7,854 nucleotides of DNA from Candidatus Avipropionibacterium avicola (GCA_018715445.1 DVLP01000420.1:1-7854); one strand, 5' to 3'. Numbered from the stretch's first letter, positions 1 through 6,694 are shown. The notes: a model not told the origin generated them from the letters alone. Numbers and translations: made by a program.

Positions 1-134
1 CTTGTCAGGGCGGCGAGGGCGCCCAGGCCCAGACCGATCGGTCCGGCCCTGGTCAGCAGGGCGCGGCGTCCGGAGTGCTGCTCGGTCGCGTCGGGGGAGG
101 GTGCGGCGTCGGGGGCCTGAGGTGTCGGGGACAT
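1..134 (-). CDS. N-terminal fragment of a probable Tat-exported protein (cut by window edge)
   Basis: Only the first 44 codons lie in the window; the gene continues past base 1. It starts at ATG 134-132, with an AGGAA ribosome site about 9 bases upstream. The N-terminus is a Pro/Ala/Asp-rich polar stretch of about 20 residues, then a twin-arginine stretch (GRRALLTRAG, residues 22-31), then a hydrophobic Gly/Leu/Ala run. This looks like a Tat signal peptide, although the position after RR-x is Leu-Leu-Thr rather than the ideal Phe-Leu-Lys. It lies 113 bases downstream of crp on the same strand. The mature domain is outside the window, so the function cannot be told. Actinobacterial Rieske-type and other cofactor proteins often carry such leaders, but that is only a guess. 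Confidence 0.55.
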   Translation of the reverse strand, partial: MSPTPQAPDAAPSPDATEQHSGRRALLTRAGPIGLGLGALAALT

Positions 135-247
135 GCCGTCGTTCCTAGCAGGCCCAGCGGCGGTCTCGCGCTGGTGCCGCCACCATGTGGGATCGGGTGG
201 CCCCTCGACGAGCTCGGGGGTCGTGGTGCGGCTCGGGGGGTCGGTGG

Positions 248-925
248 TCAGCGGGCCCGACGTTCGACGCGAGCGACGTCGAGGATGGTGACCGAGCGGG
301 GCTCGAGGCGGATCCAGCCGCGGGTGGCGAAGTCGGCCAGCGCCTTGTTGACGGTCTCGCGGGAGGCGCCGACCAGTTGGGCCAGCTCCTCCTGGGTGAG
401 GTCGTGGTGGACGTTGAGGCCGTCGCCACTCTCCTCGCCGAAGCGCGAGGCCAGGTCGAGCAGTGCCTTGGCGACCCGGCCGGGCACGTCCGAGAAGACC
501 AGGTCGGCGACCACGTCGTTGGCGCGGCGCAGACGCCCGGCCAGCTGGGCCAGCAGCGCCTTGGAGACCTCAGGGTGTCGGACCAACGACTGCATCAGCA
601 CGTCGTGCTCGAGGCAACGGATCACGGCCGGGGTGATGGCGGTCGCGGTCGAGGAACGGGGACCGGGGTCGAAGAGGGACAACTCGCCGAACATCTGTCC
701 CGGCCCGAGGACCGCGATCAGGTTCTCCCGCCCAGCGGTGCCGCGGCGGCCCAGCTTGACCTTGCCGCGCAGGACGACGTACAACCGGTCGTCGGCGTCA
801 CCCTCGTGGAAGAGGACCTCACCTCGATCCAGCTGGATGTTGGACATCGCTGCAGCAAGTTCGGTTGCGGTCTCGCTCGCCACCCCCTGGAACAGGGGCG
901 CCCTCCGAAGTACATCAGGATCCAC
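248..925 (-). CDS. crp: Crp/GlxR-type cAMP-responsive transcriptional regulator
   Basis: This is a global Crp/Fnr-family regulator of 225 residues, the usual length for actinobacterial Crp/GlxR (M. tuberculosis Crp has 224). Residues 1-125 form the cyclic-nucleotide-binding domain, with the phosphate-binding cassette GELSLFDPGPRSS at 80-92 (Glu81, Arg90, Ser91). The long C-helix follows, and the winged helix has its helix-turn-helix at about 179-200 (EELAQLVGASRETVNKAL), nearly identical to mycobacterial Crp. The family binds TGTGA-N6-TCACA-like sites and controls carbon and energy metabolism. One oddity is Ala135 where E. coli Crp has Thr127, a base-contacting cAMP residue; Arg131 and Asn136 are kept. 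The start is GTG at 925-923, chosen because the N-terminus aligns with the family and a GGAGAGG ribosome site lies 10 bases upstream. It is transcribed divergently from nth. I see no clear Crp site in its own promoter. Confidence 0.96.
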   Translation of the reverse strand: MDPDVLRRAPLFQGVASETATELAAAMSNIQLDRGEVLFHEGDADDRLYVVLRGKVKLGRRGTAGRENLIAVLGPGQMFGELSLFDPGPRSSTATAITPAVIRCLEHDVLMQSLVRHPEVSKALLAQLAGRLRRANDVVADLVFSDVPGRVAKALLDLASRFGEESGDGLNVHHDLTQEELAQLVGASRETVNKALADFATRGWIRLEPRSVTILDVARVERRAR

Positions 926-935
926 GCGTCCGTAG

Positions 936-942
936 CCTCTCC
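936..942 (-). promoter_or_regulatory. Ribosome binding site of crp
   Basis: On the minus strand this reads GGAGAGG and ends 10 bases before the GTG at 925-923. It supports that non-ATG start. No in-frame ATG gives a full-length Crp N-terminus. Confidence 0.6.
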
Positions 943-994
943 ACGCTTGTGGGGCCGGGCCGAGGTCGGACCGACCCGTCGCAGTTCAGCGGTT

Positions 995-1000
995 AGGCTA
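995..1000 (-). promoter_or_regulatory. Candidate -10 box for crp
   Basis: The minus strand reads TAGCCT, which fits the actinobacterial TAnnnT -10 pattern. It would place the transcript start near base 988 and give a leader of about 60 bases. The -35 hexamer at 17-base spacing (TGTCAA, 1023-1018) is a poor match, so the call is weak. The plus strand carries TAGGCT at 994-999, an overlapping -10-like box pointing toward nth. Confidence 0.25.
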
Positions 1001-1061
1001 CCGTCGACGTCGCTGGATTGACACCACCGCAACCAAACAGAGACCTATCGGGCCTGCGACG

Positions 1062-1067
1062 TAGGCT
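1062..1067 (+). promoter_or_regulatory. Candidate -10 box giving a leaderless nth transcript
   Basis: TAGGCT fits TAnnnT and ends 7 bases before the A of the nth ATG at 1075. The predicted transcript start therefore falls on, or within a base of, the start codon. Leaderless mRNAs with this spacing are common in actinobacteria. No good -35 sits at the right distance. A perfect TTGACA at 1018-1023 lies too far upstream for this -10, and with 17-base spacing it would pair only with a weak AGACCT at 1041-1046. Confidence 0.4.
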
Positions 1068-1074
1068 GGGGGCC

Positions 1075-1830
<756 letters not shown>

Positions 1831-1837
1831 GCCAGGA

Positions 1838-1912
1838 CCTCCACGATCCACGCCACTTTTGCCCCTCCACGCACGTTGTAGGGGGCGTGGATCAGCAGAC
1901 CAGGCGTGGATC
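1838..1912 (+). repeat. Inverted and direct repeat cluster around the lipoprotein start
   Basis: GATCCACGCC at 1845-1854 is the exact reverse complement of GGCGTGGATC, which occurs twice, at 1884-1893 and 1903-1912, 19 bases apart. A third strand, CCACGC at 1867-1872, can also pair with either copy, and CCTCCACG occurs at 1838-1845 and 1864-1871. The RNA could therefore form alternative, mutually exclusive hairpins. The GTG at 1887-1889 and the purine run AGGGGG at 1880-1885 lie inside the 3' arm, so the stem would hide them. There is no T-tract, so this is not a plain terminator. It could be a translational control hairpin or one copy of a dispersed intergenic repeat. Confidence 0.6.
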
Positions 1913-2552
1913 GGTACGGGCGGGGGGCGCTCTCGCGGTTGTGGTTGCTGTTGTGATGTTGGTGCTGGCCGGGTGTACGGGTGGGGGTGCAGTGACGCCG
2001 CTGCCGGATCCGCCGGAGTCGAGCGCATCGATGCCCGAGGTGACCGCCGATCCCGACGACCTGGCCGCCCGCAAGGCCGAGGCCGGCATCGAGGACTGCC
2101 CGACCTCCGATCCGCAGGTCGCCCCGCGCGAGGACGGCCTGCCCGATCTGGTGCTGCCGTGCCTCGGTGGTGGCGACGACGTACGGCTCGCCGGGCTGCG
2201 CGGCACCCCGATGGTGGTCAACGTGTGGGCCCAGTGGTGCGGACCCTGCCGGACCGAAGCCCCCCACCTGGCCGAGGTGTCGGACGCGCTCGCCGACACC
2301 GTCCTCTTCCTCGGCATCGACTACAACGACCCACGCCCGGAGCTGGCGATCGACTTCGCCGGGGCCGCCGGCTGGAGCTACCCGCAGGTCACCGACGAGG
2401 AACGCGTCGTTCAACCCGCCCTGCAGTTGGCCGGGCCGCCGATGACCGTCTTCGTCGACGCCGACGGTCGCATCACCCACCGCCATCCCGGGGTCATCAC
2501 CTCGGCCGACCAACTCCGTGACCTGATCGCCGAGCACCTGGGGGTGTCGTGA
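1887..2552 (+). CDS. Thioredoxin-fold lipoprotein (TlpA/ResA-like)
   Basis: This is a predicted membrane-anchored, extracytoplasmic thiol-disulfide protein of 221 residues. A basic N-region (Arg6, Arg7, Arg11) leads into a hydrophobic core and the lipobox VLAGC, so Cys30 is the lipidation site. A Gly/Pro/Ser linker follows. The thioredoxin-like domain spans about 85-221, with WCGPC at 117-121 and a GPPMTVFVDADG segment at 183-194 that supplies the cis-proline. Two further cysteines, Cys71 and Cys92, precede the fold and could form a second disulfide. The start is uncertain. GTG 1887 gives a normal-length signal peptide. An in-frame ATG at 1827 overlaps the nth stop and would add 20 residues that do not look like coding sequence. 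The stop overlaps the next gene's GTG (GTGA, 2549-2552). From memory, the matching mycobacterial gene is Rv3673c. Redox partners are unknown. Confidence 0.88.
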   Translation: MDQQTRRGSVRAGGALAVVVAVVMLVLAGCTGGGAVTPLPDPPESSASMPEVTADPDDLAARKAEAGIEDCPTSDPQVAPREDGLPDLVLPCLGGGDDVRLAGLRGTPMVVNVWAQWCGPCRTEAPHLAEVSDALADTVLFLGIDYNDPRPELAIDFAGAAGWSYPQVTDEERVVQPALQLAGPPMTVFVDADGRITHRHPGVITSADQLRDLIAEHLGVS

Positions 2553-3244
2553 CCACTCCGGCCTGGCTGGCGCCCCTCACCGGCCACCTCTCCGATCCGA
2601 GCCTCACCCGGACCGTGGTCCGTGACCGCCCGGGCAAGGGCGGTCGGCCCGCGGCCGTGCTGATGTTGCTGTCCGGGGACGAGATCGACCATGCCCGGGT
2701 CGTCCTGGTCGAACGGGCCCACACCTTGCGTCACCATCCCGGCCAGATCGCCCTGCCCGGCGGGGCGGTCGACCCGACCGACGCATCCCTGGCCGCGGCG
2801 GCGTTGCGGGAGGGACAGGAGGAGACCGGGCTCGACCCCGACCGGGTCTCGGTGATCGGCATGTTGCCGTCGGCCCACGTCGCGGTCAGCGGCTTCGACG
2901 TGTCGGCCGTGATCGGATGGCGACCGGCGGCCGACCCCCTCGGGGTGCAGGACCCGGCCGAGGTCGCCCAGGTGCTGGTGCCGTCGGTGCCCGAGCTGCT
3001 CGACCCGATGCACCGGGTCACCGTGCGCCACCGCAGCGGCTACACCGGCCCGGGGTTCTGGATCAGCGATGCCGACGGCGACCGACTGTTGGTCTGGGGC
3101 CTCACCGCCCACCTGCTCGACGGGGTCTTCACCCTGGCCGGCTGGACCCGGGAATGGGACCGCGACCGGGTGACCGACGTACCGCAACGGTTCCTGCGTG
3201 ACGGCCGTGCCCCTGCCGGTGCCCGTCCCGAGGAACTGCACTGA
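2549..3244 (+). CDS. NUDIX hydrolase, CoA-pyrophosphatase (NudL-like) type
   Basis: This 231-residue protein is predicted to hydrolyse CoA or related nucleoside diphosphate derivatives to 4'-phosphopantetheine and 3',5'-ADP, a clean-up role in the cytosol. The CoA-pyrophosphatase subgroup signature LRHHPGQIALPGG is at 60-72. It runs straight into the Nudix box (72-95), with ALREGQEETGL carrying Arg87, Glu88, Glu91 and Glu92 for metal binding. The position of the first Glu of the general Nudix pattern is Asp78; as I recall, E. coli NudL has Asp there too, so this is not a defect. It starts at GTG 2549, overlapping the lipoprotein stop by 4 bases, which suggests translational coupling. The next gene begins 1 base after its stop. 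Substrate is inferred from the signature only. Confidence 0.9.
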   Translation: MTTPAWLAPLTGHLSDPSLTRTVVRDRPGKGGRPAAVLMLLSGDEIDHARVVLVERAHTLRHHPGQIALPGGAVDPTDASLAAAALREGQEETGLDPDRVSVIGMLPSAHVAVSGFDVSAVIGWRPAADPLGVQDPAEVAQVLVPSVPELLDPMHRVTVRHRSGYTGPGFWISDADGDRLLVWGLTAHLLDGVFTLAGWTREWDRDRVTDVPQRFLRDGRAPAGARPEELH

Positions 3245-3245
3245 C

Positions 3246-3899
3246 ATGGTTGATGCCGATGACCTGACCGCCCGCCTTCGGGCCGCCTGGCGGGACCTCT
3301 GTCCGTACCATCCGGGCCTGGGGGAGCGACTGCTGCAGCGCTGGTCCGAACCACACCGGCACTACCACACGCCCACCCATCTGGCCGCGGTGCTGGCGGC
3401 GGTCGACCGGCTCGCCGAACCGCACCACGACCGTGAGCTGGTCGCCCTGGCCGCCTGGTACCACGACGCCGTGTACGACCTGCCGCCCGATCCGCTCGGC
3501 AACGAGGAGGCCTCGGCCCGTCTCGCCGAGACCGAGCTGGCGCCGGTGCTGGGGCCGCAGCGGGCCGGTGAGGTGGCCCGGCTGGTCCGGGTGACCTCCG
3601 AACACCGGGTCGACGCCCACGACCACGACGCGGCCCTGCTGTGCGATGCGGACCTGGCCGTCCTGGCCGGTGACCCGGCCGACTACCGGACCTATGCCGA
3701 GGCCGTACGGCGGGAGTACCGCGAGGTGCCCGAGGCCGACTTCCGGGCCGGGCGGGCACGAATCCTGGACGCGCTGCTGGCCGAGCCATTGTTCCGTACC
3801 GCACGAGGGCGGGAGCTGGAGCCGGCGGCACGACGCAACCTGGCGGCCGAGATCGCCGAACTACGGTCCGGCAGCGGTGCCGGCGAGCCGACCGACTGA
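3246..3899 (+). CDS. HD-superfamily metal-dependent phosphohydrolase (COG4339-like)
   Basis: This 217-residue predicted cytosolic phosphohydrolase has an unknown substrate. Metal-ligand motifs appear in family order: RHYHTPTHL (38-46), AAWYHDAVYD with the HD pair His73-Asp74, NEEASA (86-91), and CDADLAVLAG (133-142) with Asp134 and Asp136. A C-terminal YREVPEADFRAGRARIL segment (158-174) is also typical as I recall the COG4339 group. The ATG at 3246 is 1 base after the NUDIX stop, with a GAGGA site inside the NUDIX 3' end about 11 bases upstream. An in-frame upstream start at 3198 would overlap NUDIX by 47 bases and is not needed. The location suggests nucleotide or cofactor turnover together with the NUDIX enzyme, but that is inference. 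It occupies the position where mycobacteria carry marP. The last stop lies in a tandem repeat. Confidence 0.87.
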   Translation: MVDADDLTARLRAAWRDLCPYHPGLGERLLQRWSEPHRHYHTPTHLAAVLAAVDRLAEPHHDRELVALAAWYHDAVYDLPPDPLGNEEASARLAETELAPVLGPQRAGEVARLVRVTSEHRVDAHDHDAALLCDADLAVLAGDPADYRTYAEAVRREYREVPEADFRAGRARILDALLAEPLFRTARGRELEPAARRNLAAEIAELRSGSGAGEPTD

Positions 3900-3935
3900 T
3901 CGAACAGGTTGATCGATCTGGTTGATCGCTCAGGT
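3897..3935. repeat. Three 13-base tandem repeats at a convergent gene junction
   Basis: The units are TGATCGAACAGGT (3897-3909), TGATCGATCTGGT (3910-3922) and TGATCGCTCAGGT (3923-3935), with consensus TGATCGnnCwGGT. The TGA of the first unit is the HD gene's stop. The DMT transporter's stop (TCA on plus, 3930-3932) falls in the third unit. The array fills the whole gap between the two convergent genes. No terminator hairpin with a T-run is visible there. Confidence 0.75.
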
Positions 3936-4889
3936 GCGTGAGCGCAGGGTCGTGACGGCCACCGCGACCAGCGTGACCGCCACCCCGATCACCGTCATCA
4001 GGCTCGGCGTACGCCCCGCCACCGGGATCAGCGTGTCGATCCCCAGGGACCCCAAGAGCTGACCGGCGATGCTCGACAGGCCGAGCACCAGCACGCCGGT
4101 GTGACGCACCACCCCGGCATTGATCGTGATGTAGGCCAACCCGATCGGGCCTCCGAGATAGAGCCACCACTGCGTGGGCAGGTGCTCGGGCAGGCCCACC
4201 GCGGCCAGCTTCACGCACCAGGCCAGCAGCAGGACCGTGGTGCCGGTGGTGAAGTTGCCCAGGCTGGCCACCGGGAGGGTGCCGACCTCACGGACCCGGC
4301 CGTTGACCGCGCTCTGGAACGACAGGCCGAGACCGGCGACCAGCGGCATTGCCGCCAACCACCAACTGGTCCCGCCGGCGAGTCGGTCGCTGACCCCGAT
4401 CACGACCGCGACGATCGTCAGCCCGGCCCCGACCAGGCGGGGGACGGTCAGGTGCATGGCCGCCGAGGGGCCGAGGCCGGCCCGATCGATCACCAGCGCA
4501 CTGGTGGTCTGGCCAGCGACGGTGCAGACGGTGAACAGGGCAGCGCCCAGGACGGCGCCGGTGAGGGTTTGGGAGAGCACCACCAGGGCGCCGCAGCAGC
4601 CACCGAGCAGCACCCACCAGGGTTGCTGTCCGGTACGGACCGCACGCAGCACGCGGACGACGCCGTCGCGGTGGCTGCGGCGTGACACCACGATGGCCAC
4701 GATCACGACCAGACCACCGAGGAACGAGATGACCGCACCGGCGTAGGCGTCGGACAGGGCGGTGCCGAGCGCGCCGTTGAGACGGGTCTGGGCGGGGATC
4801 AGGGTCCCGCAGGTCAGGGCCAGGGCGGCCCCGATGATGCGTGCGGAGGAGGGATGCCCGGTGGCCGGGCGTCCCGTGGGATCGGTCAA
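3930..4889 (-). CDS. DMT-superfamily transporter, duplicated YdcZ type
   Basis: This is a 319-residue inner-membrane protein, almost wholly hydrophobic with about 10 predicted helices. It belongs to the drug/metabolite transporter superfamily; the substrate cannot be told. It is an internal duplication of a domain of about 150 residues. AQTRLNG (33-39) matches FQSAVNG (191-197), and AGQTTSALVIDR (125-136) matches AGQLLGSLGIDT (275-286). Single-domain YdcZ proteins are about half this length and presumably pair, so this one is a fused version. It starts at TTG 4889-4887, overlapping the TGA of the upstream holin-like gene as TTGA. No in-frame ATG or GTG lies before the first helix, and coupling to the upstream gene explains the weak start codon. 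It ends inside the tandem repeats, convergent to the HD gene. Confidence 0.85.
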   Translation of the reverse strand: MTDPTGRPATGHPSSARIIGAALALTCGTLIPAQTRLNGALGTALSDAYAGAVISFLGGLVVIVAIVVSRRSHRDGVVRVLRAVRTGQQPWWVLLGGCCGALVVLSQTLTGAVLGAALFTVCTVAGQTTSALVIDRAGLGPSAAMHLTVPRLVGAGLTIVAVVIGVSDRLAGGTSWWLAAMPLVAGLGLSFQSAVNGRVREVGTLPVASLGNFTTGTTVLLLAWCVKLAAVGLPEHLPTQWWLYLGGPIGLAYITINAGVVRHTGVLVLGLSSIAGQLLGSLGIDTLIPVAGRTPSLMTVIGVAVTLVAVAVTTLRSRT

Positions 4890-5371
4890 CGGCGGGTGAC
4901 CGAGGCGTCCGTGTCGGAGTCGTGGCGCTCGATGGCCGGGGTCTTCGCGGCGGTGCTGGCCCGCTCCACGGCGCCCTTCACCGCATTGACCGACGCGGTG
5001 GCGTTGGCCTTGGTGGCCGTGGCGGAGAAGTCGGCCTTCTTGCGCAGCGCATTGCCGATCAGGACGCAGATCAGGGCGACCACCAGCAGGCCGCCGGCCA
5101 TGATCAACATGCCGAGCCAGGTCCGCCCCAACGCGTCACCGATGAGGAAGCCGCAACCCAGGAAGATCAGGCCGAGTGCGTACAACGCGATCACACCGGC
5201 CCCGCCGAACAGTCCGGCTCCGGTGCCGGCCTTCTTCACCGAGGGGATCAGCTCGGCCTTGGCGAGCTCGATCTCGTGCTGGACCAGCAGTTGCGCGTCG
5301 GAGGTGATGTCCTTGACGAGGTCTCCGATGCCACGCTCCTCGGTGGGTGCGTCATTCGGCGTGGTGCTCAT
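4886..5371 (-). CDS. Phage-holin-family (actinobacterial Holin-X / DUF1469-like) membrane protein
   Basis: This 161-residue protein has an amphipathic helix (about 14-48, GIGDLVKDITSDAQLL and on) followed by two membrane segments at about 52-79 and 86-107. A charged, low-complexity Ala/Thr/Lys tail (about 110-161) ends it. This layout is typical of the Holin-X family, which was named from weak similarity to phage holins. Nothing phage-like surrounds it, so a chromosomal envelope role is more likely; the function is unknown. The ATG at 5371 is chosen for its GAGGAG ribosome site at 5386-5381, 9 bases upstream. An upstream in-frame start at 5419 would span the promoter and palindromes. Its stop overlaps the DMT transporter's TTG start, so the two genes form one unit. 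It follows nhaA on the same strand. Confidence 0.85.
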   Translation of the reverse strand: MSTTPNDAPTEERGIGDLVKDITSDAQLLVQHEIELAKAELIPSVKKAGTGAGLFGGAGVIALYALGLIFLGCGFLIGDALGRTWLGMLIMAGGLLVVALICVLIGNALRKKADFSATATKANATASVNAVKGAVERASTAAKTPAIERHDSDTDASVTRR

Positions 5372-5394
5372 TGCTTTGTGCTCCTCAGGTCGAC

Positions 5395-5409
5395 CGTCAG
5401 TGCCTGACG
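5395..5409. promoter_or_regulatory. 15-base palindrome over the predicted start of the holin-like gene's transcript
   Basis: CGTCAG-TGC-CTGACG is a perfect inverted repeat with 6-base arms and a 3-base centre. It overlaps the -10 candidate (5407-5412) and the predicted transcript start near 5400. It may be an operator. As RNA it could also form a small hairpin in the leader. Confidence 0.4.
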
Positions 5410-5436
5410 ATAGTCGCATCCGGGCGTCGCGGTCAC
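5407..5436 (-). promoter_or_regulatory. Candidate promoter of the holin-like gene / DMT transporter pair
   Basis: On the minus strand, GTGACC (5436-5431) is followed after 18 bases by TATCGT (5412-5407), a TAnnnT -10 box. The transcript would start near 5400 and have a leader of about 29 bases before the ribosome site and ATG 5371. This suggests the two genes can be expressed separately from nhaA. Confidence 0.4.
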
Positions 5437-5444
5437 CCTGACCG
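5430..5444. promoter_or_regulatory. 15-base palindrome over the -35 region downstream of nhaA
   Basis: CGGTCA-CCC-TGACCG is a perfect inverted repeat with 6-base arms and a 3-base centre. It lies 26 bases after the nhaA stop and covers the -35 candidate of the next gene. It has the same 6-3-6 form as 5395-5409, with centres 35 bases apart. It may be an operator, or a short transcription-ending hairpin for nhaA, although no T-run follows. Confidence 0.4.
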
Positions 5445-5470
5445 GCAACAGCAGGTCCGGATCGGCCCGC

Positions 5471-6694
5471 TCAGGTGGTCGGTGCCGCCGCCGACCGACG
5501 CCTCAGCGCGACGCAGATCCGCAGGAAGATCGTGGCCAGCACGGCCGCGGTCGCCGAACCGAGCAGCACTGCGGCCTTGGCGTGGTCGATGTCGTCCGGA
5601 TGGCCGGTGAAGGCGAGCTCGGTCACCAACAAGGCGACGGTGAACCCGATCCCGGCCAGCAGGCCGACCGCCGCGATCTCTCGCCACAGCACACCTCCGT
5701 GGAGTTGGGTCCGGGTGATCCGGGCGGTCAGCCAGGTGCCGCCGAAGACCCCGATCGTCTTGCCGACGACCAGGCCGACGCTGATCCCCAGGGTGACCGG
5801 GTGGGTGAGCACCGAGCGCAGTGACGCGGGGTCGAGGCGGACCCCCGCCGAGGCCAGAGCGAAGACCGGTACGGCGAAGCCGGCCGAGACCGGAGCCCAG
5901 AAATGGCTCCACCGGTCGACCGGGTCGCGGTCCTCGTACGGAGAGGTACGGGTGAGCAGACCGAGGAGGACACCGGCGATCGTGGCGTGCACCCCCGACT
6001 CGTGCATGAACCACCAGCAGCCGACGAACAGCGGTACGTGCAACCACCACTTGTCGAGCCGTCGCTGTTGGAGGAAGAACCAGACGCCGGCACAGGCCGC
6101 GGCCAGGGCCAGGGCCAGCCAGTTGAGGGTGCTGGTGAACACGATCGCGATCACCACGATCGCGCCGAGGTCGTCGACGATCGCCAGGGTGAGCAGGAAG
6201 GTCCGCAGGCTCGGGGGGAGTCCGGGGGCGACCACGGCCAGGACGGCGACCGCGAAGGCGATGTCGGTGGCCATCGGGACCGCCCAGCCGGCGAGGTTGG
6301 CGTCCGGGGAGGTCAGGTTGATGCCGACGTAGATCAATGCCGGGACAGCCATCCCGCAGAAGGCCGCCACGATCGGCAGCAGGGCCTGGCGGGGGTTCGA
6401 CAGGGAACCTGAGCGGAACTCGCGTTTGAGTTCGAGGCCGGCCAGGAAGAAGAAGATCGTCAGCAGCCCGTCCGCGGCCCAGTGCTGCAGGTCGAGCGGC
6501 CCGACCCGGATCTGGCGGACGGCGTCGTAGCCTTCGAAGCTGATGTTGGCCCAGACGAGGGCGGCCACCATCGCCGCCAGCATCACGGCGCCGCCGACGG
6601 TTTCGTTGCGCAGCAGGTCGGCGACCGCCACCTGGTCCTGGTTGTCGCTCGGTCCGAACGCCACCAGTGTGCGCCGTGTCCGCTTCTTCTCCAT
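5471..6694 (-). CDS. nhaA: Na+/H+ antiporter NhaA
   Basis: This electrogenic sodium/proton antiporter of the cytoplasmic membrane has 407 residues (E. coli NhaA has 388) and about 12 membrane helices. The ion-binding pair is Asp174-Asp175 in AIVDDLGAI. Asp144 in ATDIAFAV matches E. coli Asp133, and Lys312 in VGKTIG matches Lys300. The GLELKRE segment keeps Glu88, Arg91 and Glu92, the equivalents of Glu78, Arg81 and Glu82. In the later pH-sensor segment, E. coli Glu252-His253-His256 aligns without gaps to Ser263-His264-Ala267, so two of the three are lost. The start ATG 6694-6692 has a GGAAGG ribosome site (6706-6701), 6 bases upstream. A longer in-frame start at 6760 is not supported. The N-terminus (MEKKRTRR) is very basic. 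Confidence 0.95.
   Translation of the reverse strand: MEKKRTRRTLVAFGPSDNQDQVAVADLLRNETVGGAVMLAAMVAALVWANISFEGYDAVRQIRVGPLDLQHWAADGLLTIFFFLAGLELKREFRSGSLSNPRQALLPIVAAFCGMAVPALIYVGINLTSPDANLAGWAVPMATDIAFAVAVLAVVAPGLPPSLRTFLLTLAIVDDLGAIVVIAIVFTSTLNWLALALAAACAGVWFFLQQRRLDKWWLHVPLFVGCWWFMHESGVHATIAGVLLGLLTRTSPYEDRDPVDRWSHFWAPVSAGFAVPVFALASAGVRLDPASLRSVLTHPVTLGISVGLVVGKTIGVFGGTWLTARITRTQLHGGVLWREIAAVGLLAGIGFTVALLVTELAFTGHPDDIDHAKAAVLLGSATAAVLATIFLRICVALRRRSAAAPTT

Noticed and set aside
1018..1074. In-frame TTG that would lengthen endonuclease III by 19 residues.
   Set aside because: The TTG is the first half of a perfect TTGACA and has no ribosome site; a good ATG follows at 1075.
2623..2835. The NUDIX protein has Asp78 where the general Nudix box has its first Glu, which looked like a lost metal ligand.
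   Set aside because: As I recall, CoA-pyrophosphatase-type NUDIX proteins such as E. coli NudL also have Asp at this place, and the catalytic REx2EE part is intact.
4886..5371. The holin-like protein as evidence of a prophage.
   Set aside because: No other phage gene, attachment site or integrase is nearby, and this family is widespread on actinobacterial chromosomes in housekeeping contexts.
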